Shown here one piece after another: positions 7,741 to 17,202 of a DNA stretch of 64,000 bases. The DNA comes from Nilaparvata lugens (lineage: Eukaryota > Arthropoda > Insecta > Hemiptera > Delphacidae): contig NC_052506.1 in assembly GCF_014356525.2 (NCBI RefSeq), positions 14,320,783 to 14,384,782 on the forward strand, given 5' to 3'. Numbering within the stretch: position 1 is the first letter of the stretch; the number at the start of each line of letters is the position of its first letter. The position numbers were made by a program, and so were the translations under genes. The notes under the pieces were generated by a model. The model did no database searches, was not told the DNA's origin, and saw nothing but the letters and a program-made list of their open reading frames with translations.

Positions 7741-8360
7741 CTATTCCTTCTTTCTAATGTGTACTCTTATTGTTATACTATCGCCGCGGAAATCAACTAG
7801 TTTACCATTCTGATCAACTACTTGAATTACAATAGATTGAATTCTGTGCGTGTTTAATGGAAAGTAAATAATTGGCGATGGTGATTCATTTATTAGAAAA
7901 CCAGGTGCAACCTTTGGTAGGAATTCGAAAATTGTATGAACCTCTTGCCCATTTCGATAACTGCCGCATGCAATATTACAAGTAACCTGGAACGATGTTA
8001 TATTTGTAATGGATACTAAACGTTTAGAATAATGCCATTTATTTGCTGCAAGAATTTCTCTATCAAAACCGAGTATATCGGCTAGTGATGTGTTCATTGT
8101 TAAATCAACATCTTTATCCGCTTTCAATTCACATAGCATTGTTGTATTATTTCCTTGTATAATTAGATTTGAACTATCAACGTTCAATTTTCTCTTTATT
8201 TCATTTATTATACGATCAATTTCGTAGGAGCCTGTATCCAAATCAATCAAGCTATCACCATACTTAAAAGATGAGTTGACATTTTTAATTATATTCGGTA
8301 CACTATTGTATGTCCATAAATTAATCAAACCAATTTCATATTGATAGCGTGCGTCTAGCT
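7741..8360 (-). CDS. Penton-like protein, third copy, N-terminus lost in assembly gap
   Basis: Reads identically to 3981-4600 from the C-terminus back to about residue 34 of the 239-aa protein, where the run of Ns begins. Any start codon lies inside or beyond the gap. Its presence shows that the tandem series continues for at least a third unit. Confidence 0.55.
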
Positions 8361-8460
8361 NNNNNNNNNNNNNNNNNNNNNNNNNNNNNNNNNNNNNNNN
8401 NNNNNNNNNNNNNNNNNNNNNNNNNNNNNNNNNNNNNNNNNNNNNNNNNNNNNNNNNNNN
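8361..8460. other. 100-bp assembly gap
   Basis: Exactly 100 Ns, a conventional scaffold-gap length. It separates the virus-like array from the transposon-rich DNA, so physical linkage of the two is an assembler inference. Confidence 0.99.
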
Positions 8461-8486
8461 GAAGTAAGACAAAGACATCAACCAAA

Positions 8487-9060
8487 ATGGAAAAATTGAT
8501 TCATGAATCTGAAGTGTCCAAAGATACTATAGTGGTAGATGAATTAGAAGATAGGGAAAGTACAATGCAAGAATTTGATACATCCAATGATACTATTGTA
8601 TTGAATCCGAGTGATATGGAGTTGCAAGAACAACTGAACTTAACCCTAGTAGAGTCAAATGAATCCTTAGGTGAAGATTTGGTTGGTTTTTCCAATCAAA
8701 ACGATAGGAATTGTAATGAACCTGAACTACAAGAAGTTGATGATTCAAATTTAAAGATTTCAAATAATAATTCAAATGATCAAGTCAATAATTCAAACAA
8801 TGATGCTCAACAAAACATTGAAAATTCTATTGCTCAATCTAGCGATTCACTTTATAATGTAATTCTAAAATGGATATCTTGATGAAGTTTCTTGAAGAAC
8901 AAAACAAAAGTATAAAAAATGAATTTAAAAAACAAGATGAAGCAAAAAATGAAATTAAAAGTGAAATTAACAGTGTAAAAAATTCCAAAAGAAAAATCAT
9001 TGAAAATAGAAAATGTACGTGGAGGTGGAGTGTTATTGGTGATGGACCCATCTGAGGAAA
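8487..9060 (+). pseudogene. LINE ORF1 (Gag-like) fragment, frameshifted
   Basis: A first ORF (from ATG at 8487 to 8882) is acidic and Asn/Glu-rich with repeated DTIV and ES motifs; a second, overlapping ORF (8870-9055) encodes a coiled-coil-like charged stretch (EEQNKSIKNEFKKQDEAKNE). The tail from about 8975 repeats a segment also found at 12075, where it reads IENVRGGGVILVMDPSEEKV, the RGGG-containing Gag block of Jockey/R1/I-type LINE ORF1 proteins. The reading is broken by at least two frameshifts and stops at 9098. Assignment of the acidic N-terminal part to the LINE is by proximity only. Confidence 0.45.
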
Positions 9061-9360
9061 AGGTAAAAGTTCTAGGAAACAAACTCCTTGAAGCATGATG
9101 GTATAGCAGTTATACCAACTTTTTGATTAATTTTCCTGTGCTGCATGGTGGTAGAAGCACACAACCACTTATTGTAGGCTACTCTTAACATATTATGTTC
9201 TGATTGATGCTATACAGTTTCCGCAATGCCAGCTGATTGAATTTCATTGTGAGATGGTTTACAATTCCGAACTTTTGAGATTATGATGCATGTCTCTCTT
9301 TATGTTATTTTTATGAATTTAAAAATAATCTTCAGCTTCATTTCAACATTGGAACAGTTA
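8975..9360 (+). repeat. 385-bp duplicated segment shared with 12075-12455
   Basis: Both copies run from TTCCAAAAGAAAAATCATTG to ACATTGGAACAGTTATT with roughly 90 percent identity by eye. Each contains the LINE Gag block followed by a short palindromic stretch GGYGGTATAGCAGTTATACC. The flanks on either side differ, so it is a dispersed unit. Confidence 0.7.
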
Positions 9361-9429
9361 TTACATGAACAAAACATAAGGTATGTAATATTTATTTTCT
9401 TTTTTATGGTTTTATTATTGTAAAATTAT

Positions 9430-10554
9430 GGTTTATATTTGGTGGTACTCAACTTATACCACCATGCTTGATCTAGCGTTTCCTGGAGTATTGACAAACA
9501 GCTTACATTCTTACTCCTCAAACTTCCACTCTATTCCTTGAGTGAAGAGGTGATTACTCGTTTTATTTGTCTCTTGACATGCCATCTCGATAGTTTTGTA
9601 AATTTTATGAACGTTTGTTTTAATTTCTAAGACGAAACCTATCCATTGTAAAGACTGGTCAAGGATTGAATGAAAATTGAATTGAATTGTATAAAAATTA
9701 TAATATCTGCCATAATTATGCAAATTTTATGTTTATATTCTTTATAACTTACATTATTAGTATTCTTCCGAATGTATACATTACATAGCCTTGAAAGTAA
9801 TAATGGAAAGCTTATTATTCAGTTCATTCAGTTATATTTTTCCTAGTTACTGGATTTACATTATTTGTAATTCAATCATAACTTCTGCCATGATTATGCA
9901 ACGTTTGTGGCTATATTCTTCAGAATTAACAGTATTAGTATTCTCTAGAATATTTATTCATTTGTGGGTACAATCACAAATCATATAAATATGATTGGGA
10001 AGGAACAACAGGCTTGGCCCAAAACTATTCCATCTAAAATATATACATCTCATAGTCTTAGAATTGATAATGTAAAGCTCATATTTCTGTTTAATAATGA
10101 ATATTATTTTATATGAGTTGAGCATACTTTGATACTAATATCTTTTTGTCTTTTCACAGATTCTACTGAAATGGAGAGAAGAGGATTAGAAGACAGCGAG
10201 ATTGAAAGGATACTGGTGGATGAAATACCTTCTGACTCTGAATCGGTGATCGATGATGACCCTGATTTTGACCCAAATGAACATATGGATGGAGTTATTG
10301 CAGAAGATGATGCTGAAGACGACCAAGGTGAGCAACATGGTGATATAACAGCTGCAGAAGATGAACAACAAGCTGACTTGGCGGCTGAAGGTGAGCACAG
10401 GCATCAAGCTATTTTGGAGCCCATTTGGACAAACAATGTTGATAATTTGCAACCAGCAGAAGAATTTCATGAATATACTGGTCCTAGTCAGAAAATCATG
10501 GATATGGATCATGAAACTCCTGTGAAAATGTTTAGTTCATTGTTCACTGATTAA
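9430..10554 (+). pseudogene. piggyBac family A, copy 1: 5' region and N-terminal exon only
   Basis: From about 9600 this copy is near identical to 17203-18150. A splice acceptor (TTTTCACAG at 10151-10159) precedes an exon encoding an acidic N-terminal domain (ILVDEIPSDSESVIDDDPDF, then EDDAEDDQGE) typical of piggyBac transposases. The frame ends at 10554 in a premature stop at TDELF and the DDD catalytic domain is missing; unrelated mariner-like sequence follows from about 10600. The 5' end holds an imperfect palindrome GGTGGTA-n9-TACCACC at 9441-9463 matching the right end of copy 2. Non-autonomous relic. Confidence 0.65.
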
Positions 10555-10626
10555 CTTTTTGAGCATAATTATAGTGTTTCAGACAAACTTATAAATTTCG
10601 GGTGACCACGGGAAGTATTTACATTT

Positions 10627-11175
10627 TTGATGCAACTGTACTCGGCCTTGGCAAATGGGGGGGGGGATGGGCGGGCAGTCATTCACCTCCCTAGCAGTGG
10701 CCATTGCTGCTATTCAGTTGCAATGGAGCCGTGGACTGTTCAACATCGCGTGTTTACGTACGATTCTAATGTAAGAATCAATGAGTCAGTGGTAGCGGTT
10801 CAGTGTGATTTTTGCATTCATTTTAACATAGGAAGGCATGGAGCCGTATCTAGCCGACCAACGATTATGAAATGGGTTACAACTTTTTGGACCACAGGCA
10901 ACATTATGGAGAAAAAACCACCCAGCGCTACATGAACAATGAGGAGTCTGGAGAACATTTACAGAGTGAGAACAGCAATGACTACGAGTCCTGGTCGTTC
11001 ATCTGCGTTACACATAGGATGTGAGTCGGTTCGGAAAATTTTGAAACTGGATCTCAAGTTTCATCCTTACAAGATTGTGTGTGTCCAGGAGTTAGAAGAA
11101 AATAACTACCCCCAACGGTTGGATTTCGCTACTCAAATGCAAGTTCTCCTTCACGATGTAGAAGTAGTTGTGCAT
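10627..11175 (+). pseudogene. Tc/mariner-like transposase, N-terminal DNA-binding half
   Basis: Two adjoining ORFs (10627-10935 and, in another frame, 10939-11175) read as the paired helix-turn-helix part of a Tc/mariner-family transposase: VFTYDSNVRINESVVAVQ, FNIGRHGAVSSRPTIMKWV, then KKPP, and LDLKFHPYKIVCVQELEENN with YPQRLDFATQMQ. This pattern precedes the DD[D/E] domain in the insect family also seen at 57440 and 34578. No catalytic domain follows; sequence from 11170 is a different repeat. At least one frameshift and several stops. Confidence 0.6.
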
Positions 11176-11375
11176 TTTCACAAACCATGGTGTATGTACC
11201 TTACTTCTTGTAGATGTCGTTCAAGTAAATTAGTGTTTTTGTATCGTTTAGATTTTTTTATTTGTTGTGTTTTTCTATAATCAATAGTCAAGATGCAAAT
11301 TGCTATTTTTTATAGTATCCAGTCCCAGTATATTCATTGTTTAGTATAATTTCAGATATTAAATTTAATAGTACT
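11170..11375 (+). repeat. Dispersed segment also present at 23300-23500
   Basis: Shared blocks include TTTTCACAAACCATGGTGTA, a TTTTCTATAATCAATAG stretch, and TATTCATTGTTTAGTATAAT. In the 23.3-kb copy it lies directly upstream of a BESS-gene exon, and a TTTTTACAG there could be a splice acceptor. Here no exon follows. Confidence 0.6.
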
Positions 11376-11631
11376 ATATTGTAGAATTAGCTAACAGCAT
11401 TCTAGCCCTCAGCAATAATAAAATTATTGTCTTTAAATATTAATAGTTTAAAAGTATTCAAGTTTTTAAAGTGTATATTCATAAAAATCTTCAATTATGG
11501 ATAGATCGGGACCTCAATTCTGTACACCGGTGGAGTTGTCACTTCTTCTAGCACCAGAGTTTGAGGAGCAAGATGAAAATTCGGAGAGAAGCAGTTTCAA
11601 CAACAAGGATGATTAGAATGTGAGCAAAATC

Positions 11632-12190
11632 ATGGACCAGAGTTTACTGGAAGACGTGGGAACTCTTCACAATCTTTACTCTGATCTCATTAAATGGGGC
11701 AGTGAGACATTAGACAAAAAAGCTGTCTCGAGCGAATTGTAATCAATACAGTTCTGTGTGCAAGAAGCTGGCATTGATCATAACCAGAGTCGAAACGAGG
11801 CAAAAAACCCAGGAGAATGAAAAGAATGAAGTTCTATGCAGACTGGATAACTTGGAAAAAAGCATGAACAAGCTCTCATCGGACTTCAAGAGAGGACAGC
11901 CACCCACTGATACTGCTACAAGATCATTTGCAGAAGTAGTGCAAGTACCAATAAAAGTAAATAAACAGCAGCAGCAACAAGTGACTGGGCAAGAACATCA
12001 TGATAGTGGAGCCTGCAGTGGTAACGGGAAGTGATAGTGAAAGCTGTGCAAAAGTCAGGGAAACTTTAAACAAAGAATTCCAAAAGAAAAATCATTGAAA
12101 ATAGAAAACGTACGTGGAGGTGGAGTTATATTGGTGATGGACCCATCTGAGGAAAAGGTAAAAGTTCTAGGATACAAACTCCTTGAAGCA
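11632..12190 (+). pseudogene. LINE ORF1 (Gag-like) protein, frameshifted
   Basis: Starts plausibly at ATG 11632 (MDQSLLEDVGTLHNLYSDL), shifts frame near 11740, continues as a coiled coil (RVETRQKTQENEKNEVLCRL) and then SFAEVVQVP, which is the short motif that separates the coiled coil from the Gag core in R1/Jockey/I-type LINE ORF1. After another shift near 12030 it ends in IENVRGGGVILVMDPSEEKV and breaks at KLLEA (12188). No zinc knuckles, endonuclease or reverse transcriptase are present here. Confidence 0.55.
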
Positions 12191-12455
12191 TGGCGGTATA
12201 GCAGTTATACCACCTTTTTGATTAATTTTCCTGTGCTGCATGGTGGTAGAAGCACACAACTACTTATGGTAGGCTACTCTTTACATTATGTTCTGATTGA
12301 TGCTACACAGTTTCCGCAATGTCAGCTGATTGAATTTCATTGTGAGATGGTTTTCAATTCCGGACTTTTGAGGTTATGGTGCATGTTTCTCTTCATGTTA
12401 TTTTTATGAATTCAAAAATAATCTTCAGCTTCATTTCAACATTGGAACAGTTATT

Positions 12456-13124
12456 GGCTAAGCTCTAGCCGGTGTGCTACCTCTGTTATCTCAGTTATTA
12501 TTGAAGATATCGACTCAATGTTTTTTTAAATGAAAGAGGAAGACAAAATAAAGCGCGCTAGCATATTTTTATACCATTTGATTCAATTTTAATATTATAA
12601 ATAGCTGTTTCAAAACTAACCTTATTTTGAAGAACTGATTACTAATGATCGAATGATATCAATCACTGTGTATCTCATTATTCTTGCAATGTATTTTAAT
12701 TAATATTCAATTAATTGGATCAAATTAAAATCTTTAAATTGCAATTTGAATAAACAAATAAATAAAAAATTCAAGAGACTATGGTTGAGAAATTCATTTC
12801 TATTAAACTGATTATCGAGATCAACATCAACTGTTTCTTTTATAAATATCGATAGTTTCAAGATCGACACGGTAGTTCTGCAAACCGGTATCGAGCTCCG
12901 ACAATATCGGTATACATTTTAATTAATGAAAATATATTTCATTATTTTTGAATACAAATAAAATAAATTAATTATAATGTTAAAATTTTTAAATGATCAA
13001 ATTATTTATATTATTTTATTATTTATTCGAATTATATTTGTCATTTCACGTGTTGGTAGTTGGTACAACAATGAGAAATTATTGGTGGAAATTTTCAATT
13101 TTGATCACAAATGCACAAGTGAGT
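12456..13124. other. No gene recognised; probable Merlin 5' flank
   Basis: AT-rich, with no conserved ORF. It precedes the Merlin transposase and may contain its terminal repeat and promoter, but I could not match an inverted partner downstream of 14118. Confidence 0.4.
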
Positions 13125-14118
13125 ATGGCGGCCGCTAAAGTGAATTTGTTGGTTTTAAAAGAGTGGAGTGATAAGGGAGATGGAACATTAATTGACAAGT
13201 GCATGGATTGGAGAATTTTGAAAAAATATATAAAATGTTCCAACTGTGATAATGTTATGAAGCTTCGGAAAATTTGTCAAAGTATTGATGGGTACAAATG
13301 GATCTGTAGGCACAAGGTCGTAGTGCGGAAACAAAAAAGAAAAAGATGCAATTACTTGGTAAGTTTGCAAACAGGTACTTTTTTTGCAAATTCAAATCTT
13401 CCGCTGTGGAAGATTTTGGGTTTTGTCCATTTATGGACGAAAAATGTTTCTTCCCGGCTGATTAGTGAAGAATTGCATATGGCTTGCCAAACTGTAGACA
13501 ATTGGAGCTCTTTTTGCCGAGAGGTAACATTTTGATACAATGGTAATTAGAAAGCAAAAGATTGGTGGCCCAGGCAGAAGAGTTCAGATTGATGAAAGCA
13601 AGTTTGGGCAGAGAAAATATAACAGGGGCTGTCTTGTTGAAGAGCAATGGGTATTTGGAGGAATTGATGAAACGTCTGGGGAATGTTTCATGGTTGCTGT
13701 GGAGAACAGAACATCTGAAACTCTAATACCTATTATAAAAGAATTTGTTGAAGAGGGTACAACAATAGTATCTGACTATTGGAAGGCATATGATTGTTTA
13801 AAGGATGAAGGATTTGAGCACCTGAAGGTCAATCATTCAATTAATTTTGAGGACCCTGATTCAGGTGCTCACACCAACAAAATTGAAGCAACATGGAGTG
13901 CAGTAAAATCAAGTTTGCCGCGCTACCATAGAAAAAAAGCATTTTTCCCTGGATACTTGTCAAAATATTTATTTTTAAAATCCTGTAAGCTGAGAGAAGT
14001 TGATAAATTCATTGAATTCTGTAAGGAAGCAGGGACTTTATACAACCCTAATGATACGAATAAAGAGATAGAGATTGAAGATGAACATGATGAGCTGGAA
14101 ATTGATGGCATGATCTGA
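13125..14118 (+). pseudogene. Merlin-superfamily (IS1595/ISXO2-like) transposase, one frameshift
   Basis: N-terminal ORF from ATG 13125 has a zinc-ribbon-like part (CSNCDNVMKL, then CRHKVVVRKQKRKRC) followed by a DNA-binding segment. The second ORF (13540-14118, 192 aa) is the DDE domain: Asp18 in RRVQIDESKFGQRKYNRG, Asp79 in TTIVSDYWKAYDCL, the NHSINFEDPDSGAHTNKIE block with Glu116, and YHRKKAF. These are the defining Merlin motifs and all three catalytic residues are present. The halves are out of register by one base in the TTTT run at 13530-13533; removing one T in thought would restore continuity, so the gene is either a very young pseudogene or carries a sequencing indel. An acidic C-terminal tail closes the protein. 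Confidence 0.8.
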
Positions 14119-15240
14119 ATTACTAGGTACTTTTATTCGAAATTTATTATCAATTTATTGTTTTGAAATTGTTTGTTTGTGAGTTTTATTTTTTCATTTT
14201 CTTTTACCAATGCTTGTTGGTTGAATAGAAGCTATTCAACTTGGAAAAGCATCATATTCCTACTAGTAGCTCTGTGAACAGTAGACCTCACACAGTTTTC
14301 TCATCCACAAGTATCTGATGTCACCTGTTCCAGTTGTTGATTCAGTTGAATCACAATAAATTCACAGTTGAAACATAGTTTACTCTTAAAACTGTTATTT
14401 GTTTTCTCCAAGATCAAAAACTCAATTATGCTCATAAACTCAGTTCACGTTTGAATTTGTATCCCATATGATGATTTATCCAGTTTCGTGATAATCTTCC
14501 ATCTGATAAAAATATTTCTCAACTATTTTAAAATTATTTTTTTTCAATCAAGAATATTATCATTTCTTCGGCATTATTCAGTTCATTTAATAATTTTTTA
14601 TTTGTTTTCAATCACCTATTAAATTCGTTTTTCAAATATGAGAATATTGATACTAATGGGCATGGGTCATAAAGAATATTGAAATCCTACCTTGTAGAAA
14701 TAGACACGGCCAGGCATATGTGTAATGCATGAAATAAAATAATAATTCACTTGTCAGCTGATTGATTATGAATAATTCTATAGTCTGATTGATCCTATCT
14801 TCAAAGTAAATGATATTATATATAGTGATATCAGAGTATGGATGAATTACTTTTTATCTCATATTATCCTTAAAATTCAAAATTCCAAAAAACTTTGTGT
14901 ATACATTGACACACAGTTGAAAAAGGAGTATCCCTGCCAAATCACATTGAATTCTAACAACGCATTTGGCCATAATAATTATTGTGTTACATACAGACAG
15001 ACAAAAGCAAATCAAGTTGAAACATAGACTTCACTACATTCGGTCAAAAATGCTCCTAATAAGTACAACAGAGTTACATCAGGGTTATTAACAAAATGTT
15101 ATCAACTTAATCCTTATCGATTTTATTAGATTGAAGGGAACTTGTCAAACACATATGATCATCATGTGTATGATAAAGTTATGTTCAATCTAATAGAATC
15201 TATTACCTCTAACGGCCTAGAGCCAGAATTGATTCCCCCT
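14119..15240. other. No gene; contains one hairpin of a MITE-like type
   Basis: No supported coding region. At 15120-15205 an inverted pair (TTATTAGATTGAA ... TTCAATCTAATAG) encloses a smaller palindrome ACACATATGATCATCATGTG; the inner sequence resembles the middle of the MITE at 24728-24906. Confidence 0.5.
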
Positions 15241-15264
15241 CCCTATCGACCCAAGGCAATTTGA

Positions 15265-15618
15265 GTGTCCACATCTGTGGACTCTTTTTTTCAACCAATA
15301 AGAAAGCTTCCTCACATTTTCTGGGGATATGAACCTGTGTGTACACATCCGTGGACCTTCTAGAACGCATTCTAGTGGTCGCTTGGATAATCATCAGTAG
15401 TCCATGATTTTTGTTTGATGTCAAAGCAGACAAACTTTGAAAAATGGATAGCAATCTTCTAAGGCCAGGTAAGTTGTTTTCTTTATGTTTTAAAAGAGTA
15501 ATTGATGTTTTTCATACATTACCAAATGTTTAGAATGGATTAGTATTGCATTATTTGTAATTTCTTGCAATCAACTAATGTCAGTGTTTGTTTGAAAACT
15601 GTCCACACTTGTGGACAC
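15265..15618. repeat. GTCCACA-n2-TGTGGAC palindromes around the piggyBac B start
   Basis: Palindromes occur at about 15265-15282, 15341-15358 (one half changed to TGTACACA) and 15601-15618. They flank exon 1 of the piggyBac at 15444 and look like transposase-binding subterminal repeats. Confidence 0.5.
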
Positions 15619-17202
15619 CAGCCTCTAACCTCTAACCTAACCTCTACAAAACGTTCAGAACAACAAAACGAGTGCAACTATTTGTTTTTCTTCTTCTAAA
15701 TTTTTTAAATAACATTATTCTTTGAAAATAAAAGTTATATGAGAAATAATTGTTCAAGGTCGTATTATTCATCCACAAATGAATAATACAATATTCATCT
15801 AAAATATTACCAATGATTCTGGTGGGATCACACAGCTAAATATTTCTCAAATCTGTCATCATATTGACACCCAATAAAAATATTTTATTTTTATTCATTT
15901 ATTGTACAAAATACTATATTCATAATGATATTATGACCAGGGAGGAAAAACTAGGCTGAGCCTGTATCATTTCTTTCCCAAATTTTTATAATGTCCAAAA
16001 TGAGGTTATTAAAATACATTACTGTTTCAGCACATAATTTTTGATCCAGGAAAAGTCATTTAAAAATTTTGAATTAGGAAGGTTGATGAAAAAATAAATT
16101 AAATCATTACACCAAAGAGAAACTGTTGAAAACTTGAAAAATAATTTAGATTATATTGGTTTAGATTATTAATTTACTTATTTGTAAAATTTGTTTGTTT
16201 GTTTTTTCAACAGATGGATCTAAATATTCAGTAGATGACATCCTCACCTTGATCGAGAATGGAAACATATCAGAGTTTGAGGACAATGAGGGGGATTAAG
16301 AGGATGATAATTTTCTGACATCATCCAGAGAACCCTTTCCTGATTCCGATCCTCCACCACCACCAAAAGAAGAAGAAGAAGAAGAAGATGAAGAAGTAGC
16401 CACTTCAATCCTGACTCATCAATCATCAATCACCAATCCTAACTCTTCATCACCTGCTAAGCCTATTGCTCGTCCTTCTAGACAACCTGATGAAACAATT
16501 GCTGGTTCTTCTAGACAACGCAGTCTGAGGAGAGAACAGCAGAACATTTGCAGAGAACAGCAGACGTTTGTTTTGAATGACAAACGAAATGACTGGGAGA
16601 GGCAATCAACATTCCAGTCTTTAATAACTCTGAGAGAAGAAGAAGAGGACACTGGGGCTCAGAACAGAAGAGATTGGACTCCAATTCAATACTTTGAGCA
16701 ATATTTGACTAAAGAAATGTTTGATAATATGGTTGAAAACACAAACATCCGTTACCATCTACAAAAAAACAAACATTTGAATGTCACCAAAACTCAAATG
16801 AAGAAATTTTTGGGATGAATATTCTTATGAGTGTTTTGGGATATCCCAGAATAAGAATGTATTGGGAGAAAACATGTAGAGTCCCAGCAATTTCAGAAAC
16901 AATGCCTAGGGAGAGATTCAGAGAAATAAGAAATAATTTAAAGGTTGTCAATGACCTCACTGTACCGCAAACAAGAAAAGATGAAGATAAACTCTGGAAG
17001 GTGAGGCCTTTCCTTGACTCTGTAAAAGGTGGCTGCTACAAGATGTGTCGAAGAACTCAACTTTCCATTGATGAACAAATGGTTCCCTTTACTGGACACT
17101 CTAACATTAAACAGCATGTTCCAGGAAAACCAAACCCTGTAGGTTTAAAGAATTTTGTTCTTGCTGATCCCAATATCAATAATTTAACCAATATTTGGTT
17201 AT
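15444..17202 (+). pseudogene. piggyBac family B transposase, 3'-truncated
   Basis: Exon 1 (ATG 15444 to 15468, MDSNLLRP) ends at a GTAAGT donor; exon 2 starts after a TTTTTTCAACAG acceptor at 16213 and continues in phase. A TAA soon follows (16298-16300). The acidic N-terminal domain continues with a Pro/Glu run (PPPPPKEEEEEE), then the ORFs 16573-16818 and 16815-17204, one frameshift apart, give WTPIQYFEQYLTKEMFDNMV, INILMSVLGYPRIRMYWEKT (in part) and the first catalytic Asp in LSIDEQMVPFTGHSNIKQHV. At 17203 the sequence switches abruptly to the 5' flank of piggyBac family A, so catalytic Asp 2, Asp 3 and the Cys-rich C-terminus are gone. Confidence 0.75.

Larger units (their letters stand above)
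1..8360 (-). repeat. Tandem array of Polinton/adintovirus-like structural-gene units
   Basis: The sequence starting at 1 restarts at 4201 and again at 7961, so unit A is 4200 bp and unit B 3760 bp. Differences between units are few substitutions, microsatellite length changes (GAT/GAC, TCT, CAG and CT runs), one replacement (808-2048 of A by about 90 bp in B) and one 709-bp internal duplication in B. Near identity with open frames indicates very recent duplication, a concatemeric integrated or episomal virus form, or collapsed/duplicated assembly. No terminal inverted repeat, polymerase, integrase or ATPase is visible. Confidence 0.8.

Noticed and set aside
8349..8882. ORFs reading through the N runs at 8361-8460 and 39473-39572
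   Set aside because: Frame across a gap of unknown true length has no meaning; only the sequenced parts were used.
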